Shown here: piece by piece, positions 56,872-64,000 of the stretch
Position numbering within the stretch: position 1 is the stretch's first letter
Layout of the letters: every line of letters begins with the position of its first letter
Assembly: GCF_000182565.1 (NCBI RefSeq)
Contig: NW_015971554.1
Span: 225,912 to 289,911 of the forward strand
Reading direction: 5' to 3'
DNA: 64,000 nucleotides
From: Spizellomyces punctatus DAOM BR117
Taxonomy: Eukaryota; Chytridiomycota; Chytridiomycetes; Spizellomycetales; Spizellomycetaceae
Notes under the pieces: model-generated
Seen by the model: only the letters and a program-made list of their open reading frames with translations
Databases searched by the model: none
Told to the model about the DNA's origin: nothing
Made by a program: the position numbers and the translations under genes

Positions 56872-58283
56872 CTGCTTTGACTGCGGTAGAATTGCATTCT
56901 TATTAGAACAGTTTTTAGCTCGCCAAGTAAGTATAGATCGCATAGGGGGGACGATTAGAGTAGGTCTCTGGGCATTGATTTATTTTCCTAACAATGTATG
57001 CCAACCCGCAACCCACCGGCCCATTGGTTGTCGTGCATCTAATCATTCCAATCATGGAAGGGCTCTGGTTTCGGCAGCACCTTCTCTTTGATCTTGTCTA
57101 TGAACCCCTTACCCTGATCTGCATCAAATCTAACTGGTCCGGGGCCTTCGTTCTTGTGATAGAGTTCGCCATCACATCCAATATACCAATCCCTCGAAAA
57201 GTACTTGATGTCCGCTTGGGTAATGCATCCTGTCATTCCTTCTCCAGGACCATAATCTGGACCGGGAATGGGAACATCGATGTCCGTTGGGGGAAGCATA
57301 CCGGTCCGCAGGTAGGTGTGAACGGCGACAGAGACAGGGTCGGTGTATTTTATACCGGTTTGGCGAGGTACCAATGTTTCATTTGAGGGTTGTTGTGACT
57401 TTTGCATTTGGTGGAAGCTTTATGGCTGGACTTTCAACTTTTTCTTTAATTTGCTGCGTTTACGCTCTGCGACAAGACTTACATGTACCATCTGGGTGTT
57501 CCTACTAGCATTTTATTATCACTGGACGATATGTGTCATAACTTGGGACAATGCCTTGGTTGAAAGTGGCCTGTCCAGAGTGCACATTTAGTATTATAGC
57601 CGCCATGCCATGCGAATTGACCTCGGTAAACTATCTTGTCGGAAAGATATAATACCAAATTCACCTCTATGATTGTATGTTTATAATATCATTTTTGGAT
57701 CTGATTGTTTCCGTGACTGAATTTACAGCATTGATCTGGCAGAAGCTGGTATGCCCATCGGTCAGTAGGAAGGCACCGCATTGGTTCATATTCCGGTGCC
57801 CTTCGTCGACATGGTTCCGGACAGCCCGATCCCATCAGCGGTTTTAACGTTGGTCTAAGCACTGGCTTTTTGGGTGCCATCTGGCTGTATTCTCTATGCA
57901 TATATGACTACACAACACTGCTGAGAGGTGGGTGGTTAGCGACATCACGCTATTGCATGACGATATTTGTGGTCTCGGTTCAGCATGCTTGAGGTTTTTA
58001 GTTCAGCAATCTTGGTATGCCTCGACCAAGATGAGCAGAGTAATGGCTGCTGAGCTTGCTCGCTTCGAGTTGCTTCTAGACATTTGCAAATCCAACTCTG
58101 GCTAGCCGAAAGTGAAGGGTGGAGGGCGCTATCAAAGGATGCTGTCTTGCTATTGGAAACCGCACAATGGGCAAAGCTGCGTTGAGGTGGTGTGTTGCTG
58201 AAGCTTACTCACCATCGTGACACAACAGCCAAATTGCGCAGACCCATTGCGCCTACTTGACACTCTAGGAGCATCTTTGCACC
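56872..58283. other. Mostly intergenic, with one hypothetical small gene
   Basis: Apart from the small minus-strand frame at 57039-57407, no gene is supported. The 57600-57700 stretch is AT-rich. Confidence 0.4.
57039..57407 (-). CDS. Hypothetical small protein
   Basis: A single-exon frame of 122 residues starting MQKSQQPSNETLVPRQTG. The composition looks protein-like: Pro/Gly/Asp loops (PIPGPDYGPGEGMTGC), an aromatic patch (FSRDWYIGCDGELYH), and a short C-terminal helix and tail (KIKEKVLPKPEPFHDWND). There is no signal peptide or membrane segment, and I recognise no family. The plus-strand alternative in this region is less protein-like. A further minus-strand frame at 57689-57901 (MGSGCPEPCRRRAPEYEP) may be an upstream exon, but I could not find splice sites joining the two in phase. 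Confidence 0.4.
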   Translation of the reverse strand: MQKSQQPSNETLVPRQTGIKYTDPVSVAVHTYLRTGMLPPTDIDVPIPGPDYGPGEGMTGCITQADIKYFSRDWYIGCDGELYHKNEGPGPVRFDADQGKGFIDKIKEKVLPKPEPFHDWND

Positions 58284-59401
58284 ATGTCACATCCAGCTAC
58301 AGTCCTTCCCTCCTTCACCATCTCGCCCGCATCGCCCGATCCACTGCATCAAACTTCATTCCTTGCATTGCTGTTCACAGTTGTGTGTCACGTGCTGGCG
58401 CTCTTGACTTCAAACTACAGTTGGGTCGATAGACTTTGGAGTATAGCGCCCGTTGTGTATGTGTGGGTTTTGGCCGGACAGCAAGCTGGTGGAGATGTGA
58501 GGAGTTTAGTGGTTTGTGGATGCGTGACTTTCTGGGGAGCAAGGCTGACTTTGAACTTTGCGCGAAAGTATGGCCAGTGTATTTGTCGTTCCAACCGAGA
58601 GCCTCGTTGTCTAATACTTGAAAACAGAGGCGGGTATAATCCGAAAGACGAAGATTATCGATGGGCAGTCCTTCGAAAAGCGATACCATCCAAGATTCTT
58701 TGGCACCTATTTTCTCTGCTCTTCATCTCCGTATATCAGAATTTCATTCTTCTGCTGATTTCCTTGCCTACGTACATTGTTCACCGGGCGTCTGTCCTCT
58801 CTCCAACGCCCTGGAGCAATCTTGATACGACTCTCCTAGTACTTTTTGCAGCGTTCTTAGTCGGAGAAACGATAGCAGATAATCAGCAATTCGCTTACCA
58901 GACAAAGAAACACCAATTGATTCGAAAAGCACAAATGGGCGACAAGGATGCGTCCACAGACAACCTTGGTCTCCCACAAGTTTATGCCCGAGGATATCTG
59001 ACGACCGGATTATTCAGATATTCTCGGCATCCAAACTTTTTTTGCGAGATAATGATCTGGTGGTGCATTTACGGATTTTCTGTCGCGGCGACGATACCCA
59101 AGTCGAACGGCTTGATAGATCTTACATGGAGCAACATCGTAAATTGGACGATTATTGGACCGATTATGTTGACGCTGCTCTTTCAAGGGAGCACATCATT
59201 TACAGAGGGCATATCTGCTAAGAAATATCCGACATACCAGGTAAATTGCTCACGGACGCGCGATGCTAAATGGGAGACCCAAGTAAAAAGTTGATGCGTT
59301 GCAAACAGATTTACCAAAAGACAACCTCACGACTTGTACCCATGTGGCCTGGCAAGGATGTCGATCAACAAGTAAAAGAAGAGCAAGACAAACGAAAATA
59401 G
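58284..59401 (+). CDS. DUF1295 family membrane protein (steroid 5-alpha-reductase-like)
   Basis: Three exons (58284-58567, 58628-59240, 59309-59401) give 329 residues. At least five membrane helices are visible, for example SFLALLFTVVCHVLALLT and LDTTLLVLFAAFLVGETIAD. Family motifs are SWVDRLWSI, GGYNPKDEDYRW, DNQQFAYQTKK, LFRYSRHPNFFCE and the end KKYPTYQIYQKTTSRLVPMWPG. The two introns were placed to restore RKGGYNPKDEDYRW and TYQ|IYQ. DUF1295 proteins resemble ergosterol and steroid reductases of the ICMT/5-alpha-reductase superfamily and are predicted ER NAD(P)H-dependent enzymes, but the substrate is unknown. The C-terminal tail is charged. Confidence 0.88.
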
Positions 59402-59620
59402 TCTTCTGAGAATGCTTTTGAGATTTGACCAGGTGTACAAATGTATATTTACGATGGATGTAACGCCGCAATGAAATCTGAACGTCGGAGGGTGATCAAG
59501 CTGTAATATCGTTACAAACTATACACACAGACATTGCTAAACGAATACAAACAATGCAAGAGCCTTTCGATGCAACACACATGAAGCTACGATATTTCCA
59601 TTTCAGTACTGTCCTGCCTC

Positions 59621-60095
59621 TCAAGCGTTGTTTCCAAAAACCTTGTAAAGACCCTCCGCTGCAAGCATTTCTCGCGGCTGACCCCAATGTCCAGGATGCT
59701 GACCTTTGTTGAGCAATGGTTTGTCCCGTTTGCGCTGTTTGGAATTCTGTCGATGATGGAAAAAGGCGTTCATACGGTCTCGACTAACGAATATCATGAA
59801 TAGAACGCAGTGGCTTCTTTTAGTTCCAATAAACAAACTCGGATTACGCTGGATTTTTCGGGCTGTGGGCAGCATTTTCTTACCAGTCACGTATCTCATG
59901 CTCTGTATCCCCTGTAACTCTCAAAACGTCTTCTTTTGCATCGTAGCCCATCATGACTTTGGCCGCTTCTGCAATTTCGGCTAATTGTTTCTTATGGGAA
60001 CTATAGTCGATGTCAAAAGGAAGAAAGATCGTATCTGTCCAACCAACCACTGGTTGCTGGATGGTAGGTGTTTCGGGATGATGTTCGGTGGTCAT
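59621..60095 (-). CDS. Small unknown protein, 124 residues
   Basis: Two exons (60095-59884 and 59783-59621) split by a 100-bp GTAAG..TAG intron. The N-terminal half (MTTEHHPETPTIQQPVVGW) leads to an acidic helix (KKQLAEIAEAAKVMMGYD). The second half is strongly basic and motif-like: RDRMNAFFHHRQNSKQRKRD, LLNKGQHPGHWGQPREML and AAEGLYKVFG. The dense pattern of invariant-type residues (His, Gly, Trp, Pro) suggests a real conserved protein, perhaps organellar, but I do not recognise the family. The 3' end converges with the DUF1295 gene, 219 bp apart. Confidence 0.62.
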
Positions 60096-61213
60096 TGTTG
60101 GTCAATCCGGACACGATAGAGTAAGTCACAGGCGGATCATTTGAAGATGCTTGCTGATCATCAATTACCACAAACTATCTGAAGGAAGCTTTTCAGTTGA
60201 TTTTCCTGGGGTCAAGCCTGCCTGTGGCGTTCTGGTGTGAGCTGCATATTGGTATTTTATATGCTTTTTTACAATTGCAGAGGATACATGACCCAGATTA
60301 ACAAACCATAAAGGGAGATATTCAAATATTTACATGGTGACTGTCCAACCTTCTAGGAATGTCCAAGTTCTACTCTTGGTTTGAGGTCAGGTACATTGTA
60401 AGCTGCAAGCACCCTCACACCCCCTACATCTTCGGTCAAACATTTATGGATTTGCTGGTCGAGCCCGATAAACTTGTTGCTCCCCACACCGTGCATATTG
60501 AAGGTGATTGAAAATGGTTAATCATATCGCATAATCAGAACCCCCATCTATTGCTCAGATTGGTGTGGCATGCATGTAATGTTTTTTTTTTTTTTTTAAA
60601 CTGCGGTGAGGCGCATGCCGAAGGTCTATACAAGGGGACCTGCTCCCTCTTCCCTCTTGTTTCTTTATCTCTCGACTCTCGAAGCATCTGCCCAACGTTC
60701 AAGCAACACTCTCAAGTCCATCATGAGAATGCCGCTCTGGTGCCGAGGACCTCGCCCTCCCGACTACAACAACAACATAACCCCTTGCAAACGCTGCTAC
60801 TACTATACTGCAACGATCGCAGGTATGCATTATCTTTGTATTTTCCCACGCGGATTAGTTACCCGGTTAGAACAACCGTAATGTATTGCATGTGTAATTG
60901 GGCCTAGTGGTAGTTGGTTGGTAAGGAGGGAATTACTTGGCTTTTCCGAACCAGTTGTCGCTGGTTTATTCCCTGGTGTAGTAGCTAGTGCCATTTTCTG
61001 TCACCTCTACACTATTGAAGGTATAGGCCATCTCGAATACAACGATCCCGCCAGCTCTCTTCAATCATTGGTCTGGGCAGTGTATGGGCTCTGGAGCATG
61101 TTACAAAACTCTCAAAACCTCTGTTAATGGTCCGACTTGTGTTCTTACATGCAATATATATTATATAATATCTTTCAACCTTTGAAGCGGGGCGCTGCGT
61201 TGAAAATAACCAG
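60096..61213. other. Intergenic
   Basis: No gene supported. It contains a 16-17 base T run near 60582-60597. Short open frames on the plus strand are not protein-like. Confidence 0.45.
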
Positions 61214-61929
61214 CTAAAGGAAATAACATTGTCGAACCCGTCTCTTTGGTTTGTAAGCCACCTTTCCTGCCCCAACAAAAAGTTCGTATATGCCTTCCTT
61301 TGTCTTTGCAGACGTCTCAAAGTATTTCGCAGCGCCGATTTCGTGTGCTAGTTTGACACCTTCTTCGTAAGTAATGGGTCGCTGCATTTCCGGCCACCCG
61401 AATCGTCGGGCAAAGGCGGCGCGTTCTTCGTCTGTGGCATTATCTCGCAGGTCTTTTTGGTTGCCGACGAGGATTCGGGGAACGTCATGCAGAAAGTGGT
61501 TTGTTTCTGGGTACCACTGTATGATGATGGAAGAAAAGAGTGATGAGCCACCGTAGAGAGGTTTCCATTGGAAAACCCCAAAAAGATGGGATCATTTACC
61601 TTGTCCCGGATGTTTTCAAACCCTTCGCGGTGAATCAATGAAAAGCACAACAAAACGACATCGGTATCAGGGTAGCTCAATGGTCGCAATCGATCATATT
61701 CCTCTTGTCCAGCAGTGTCCCACAAGCTCATTTCGTATACTTTATTCTTGGCCGCGTGGATCTGAGTGATAAAGTTTTCGAAAATGGTCGGGACGTATTC
61801 GGTAGGGAACTCTTGGCCGGATTGCACCATGAGTAGAGAGGTCTTGCCACAAGCTCCGTCCCCGACAATAACCAGCTTTTTGCGCTGTCGCTTGAAAAAG
61901 TCTGGATTAGTCGTGTCCAGATAAGACAT
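61214..61929 (-). CDS. Rho-family small GTPase
   Basis: Two exons (61929-61600 and 61516-61214) give 210 residues. All G-boxes are visible: P-loop GDGACGKTS (23-31), switch [10 protein letters not shown] with T48, switch [25 protein letters not shown] in place of NKxD, and ETSAK. The Rho-specific insert helix follows [10 protein letters not shown]. The C-terminus is polybasic (KPKRRVR) with a CAAX box CYFL, predicting geranylgeranylation and membrane targeting. An N-terminal extension of about 18 residues before the GTPase core resembles Rho4-type proteins. It probably controls actin, polarity or wall growth. The 83-bp intron interrupts RDK|WYPE. Confidence 0.95.
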
Positions 61930-64000
61930 GGTGACGTGCGGGGGCTTGAAAGGCGGTCTAATGCAGCGCAATAATTGACGGTGATCGCAACAAGAAAAAA
62001 GTAGACTGGACTGACTGCAGAAAGGAGCAGGCTTACCATACTTTATGTCTCTGAGTGTTAGATTTACCGTCATTACCCTGAGGGTTTCCAATGGGCCCGC
62101 GTGTGCACCAACATTCGATCGCGCAGAATATACAAATGCCCCATGGGTCAAATAAGGGTCGGGAGAGACAGTTGATAACAGTTCCGAACTAGATAAAGCT
62201 GTGTGTGAATCATGTTTATACAAGAGCGCATGGGACAGTGGATTTGTTCTGGTGTATGCCGACAGAGTTTTCATTGCAGATTCAAAACAGCCAGTCCATC
62301 TGGCATTCATCAGTCCATTACCATGATACGATTCAAACAAAAACCTTTAAAAATAGCCTAAGAAATAAGCCATGTCTATTGGAAGTAATCTGGGAGTCCG
62401 CAAATAGTCGCAATGCTTGATTCCGCAGTTAATCCCCCGCCGTCAGGCAGATTGGTTTGGCATAAACATCCCTATCTTACGTGCACGCACTGGACTGCGG
62501 CGACAAGTGAAAGAAATATCTCCGGATGCCGTTTCAATGCATGGATAAAAAGTTTGGACATCAAAAGATAAATCCCAGCCAGCAGGTTCGTCTTCCCTCG
62601 CTGATCAAAGGCTCTTCCAAAGGAAAAGACATTGGCAAAACGTTCTTGTTTGCAAAGGCTATTTGTGAGCATCAAAGCGGCTGTGGATCCAAAGTCTGCA
62701 CGGGAAATACCGCGCCGGTTTCTCTAGTTTGTCAACATATATCATATTTTTCATCCGATTTCATCCTTTATCGCAGGCCCTTCCCCCGAAGAGGATGCCA
62801 TCATCACCCGAAGGCTCCGGCAGTCGTTGCTCCTTCCATTTCTGGCGCGCGCAAACGATCAGTCCCAGGCGCCCACCTCAAAGAGGTTAGTACGTTGCAT
62901 TACTGCAACGGCCTTTAAAGTTATCCGGTTATGACTTTTCGACCGAGTTGAGTTTAGCGCCAAGTTCCCAGGGCGGGCTCGAGTTTTACGCCATCCCAAG
63001 GCGAGTGAAGAGAGAGTGGGGGGGATGCGAGAGAGGGTGCCTTTTTATAACCCTGGGGGACTGCGCTTTTTTTTTTGCAATTTCGGAATTCGTCGGCGGA
63101 AGATTGCGTATCCTGCGTACGTCATTCTTTTGAGCACGCCATGAACGCCCAATCATCGTCGTCGTTTCCACCTCCTGGCAGACCTCCTGGCGTGCGTTCG
63201 TTCCCCTCGCATGGCGCGTAAGTTCAGATTATGTAAACGCGTGAAGCGAGTCATTTGTTTATCTTGATTTTCCCACGGTCCTCCCCCAACGAGATGAAGA
63301 ACAAATATCGTTTGCATAGACAGCAAAGTTCAGTACTTGTTTCTGCCCAAGGATAGGGATAGTCTACTGCAAGGTTCTCGATGCATTGTGGTCAACTGGA
63401 CAGGTGGACGAACCGACGGGATGTAATTCTGTTCTCCATGAGCCGGATTCCTTTGCAAGCGTTGGGGACTGTTACAATCTGCTATTTCACAATCTTCTGT
63501 GTGGTGGATATCCCGCAGCGTCCTTTGTACCGCTCATTGACGATCTCCTGAGGTTCAATCTTTTGCTTGCAAGTGATGGATGGCGGAGCGTATCGAGAGG
63601 GACTGATTCGCGGCAATGAAAGACGCCTTGGATAGTGTAGCATGACCTCTGCCTGCCTAGCTTGGAGGAAAACAGCACAGACTCTAACGTGCAGTCTTTG
63701 TCGATGAATATTCGGAACCAGAACTACCGTGAAAGTTCATCATTACATTATCGACAATGTCCCTTGGCTGTCAACGTTATTTCTCCGGCTCAATTCCTCG
63801 CATCGGCTTGCTGATGGCAAATATTATCGAAATTGACCATAAACCTCTTCATCACAATCTTTAGGTACACTGAATCTGGAAAAGATAGGATTTCTTCACA
63901 TTTACGATGAAATAGTTCAATCGGTCCTATAATATTTAGATTTCTTCATTACCCAACGTATATTTTATTATCAGCTACACATCCCATGTCAGGAGCTGAA
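61930..64000. other. Terminal region without a confident gene
   Basis: The first part is upstream of the Rho gene. A plus-strand block at 62777-62887, preceded by an AG acceptor and followed by GTTAGT, reads GPSPEEDAIITRRLRQSLL and looks exon-like, but no partner exon was found. The dispersed repeat copy 2 lies at 63035-63277. The rest shows no recognisable gene. Confidence 0.4.
63035..63277 (+). repeat. Dispersed repeat, copy 2
   Basis: It matches the reverse complement of 6341-6555. This copy keeps a TATA-like CTTTTTATAA, then about 95 bp later an ATG (63141) opening a short frame (MNAQSSSSFPPPGRPPG) that runs to a GTAAGT donor-like site near 63218. In copy 1 the equivalent ATG is absent in that frame. 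This suggests the repeat could be a promoter with a 5' exon that was duplicated, or a non-autonomous element with internal promoter. Confidence 0.8.

Noticed and set aside
60898-60990. tRNA-like D-arm (TAGTGGTAGTTGGT)
   Set aside because: No complementary acceptor stem and no T-loop consensus at the right distance.
1-64000. CRISPR arrays, bacterial operons or prophage
   Set aside because: The window is intron-rich eukaryotic nuclear DNA. No spaced identical repeats of the CRISPR type were seen.

Overview
The window looks like nuclear DNA of a fungus, most likely an early-diverging zoosporic (chytrid-type) lineage. Direct evidence is the dense set of multi-exon genes with introns of about 55-85 bp, GT..AG borders and frequent CTAAC/CTAAT branch sites, together with fungal genes such as a THI5-type pyrimidine synthase, a fused NAD(P)H nitrite reductase and EDE1. 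The chytrid placement is inference. It rests on two proteins that Ascomycota and Basidiomycota usually lack: a hybrid histidine kinase with an ethylene-receptor-type membrane domain and a rhodopsin-like seven-helix receptor. All exon models were assembled by eye from splice signals and reading-frame continuity, and no search was run.

Layout. 0.6-3.9 kb: a DOMON/cytochrome b561/cytochrome b5/flavin reductase fusion (-). 3.9-7.5 kb: about 3.6 kb without a convincing gene, holding one copy of a dispersed repeat. 7.5-9.8 kb: three tandem paralogues of an unknown small protein, the third having lost its start codon. 10.4-17.5 kb: a RING protein of the RNF10/Mag2 type (-), a tiny cysteine-rich protein (+) and eIF3c (+). 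18.0-21.2 kb: three small KGG-motif (con-10/GsiB-like) stress proteins. 21.4-23.0 kb: a probably GPI-anchored aspartic protease. 23.4-24.5 kb: THI5-like. 25.5-28.9 kb: nitrite reductase (-), with seven GATA-factor sites in its promoter. 29.4-34.1 kb: a RAD5/HLTF-type SNF2-RING ATPase (-). 34.9-36.4 kb: a GPCR (-). 38.1-40.2 kb: the ethylene-receptor-like hybrid kinase (+).

40.8-44.6 kb: a long coiled-coil protein, tentatively like little elongation complex subunit 1 (-). It lies head to head with DMAP1/SWC4 (44.8-46.6 kb, +). 47.1-49.8 kb: nucleoporin NDC1 (-), head to head with EDE1/EPS15 (50.0-54.7 kb, +). 55.0-56.9 kb: a kynurenine-type aminotransferase (+). 57.0-60.1 kb: an orphan small protein (-), a DUF1295 membrane protein (+) and a small unknown protein (-). 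61.2-61.9 kb: a Rho GTPase (-). 62-64 kb: no confident gene, but the second copy of the dispersed repeat in inverted orientation.

Most genes are ordinary housekeeping loci: translation initiation, nuclear pore, chromatin, endocytosis, DNA repair. The more unusual content is the sensing and redox set (ethylene-type kinase, GPCR, DOMON-b561-b5 reductase), the stress cluster of KGG proteins, the GATA-controlled nitrite reductase, and the young tandem gene family undergoing decay.
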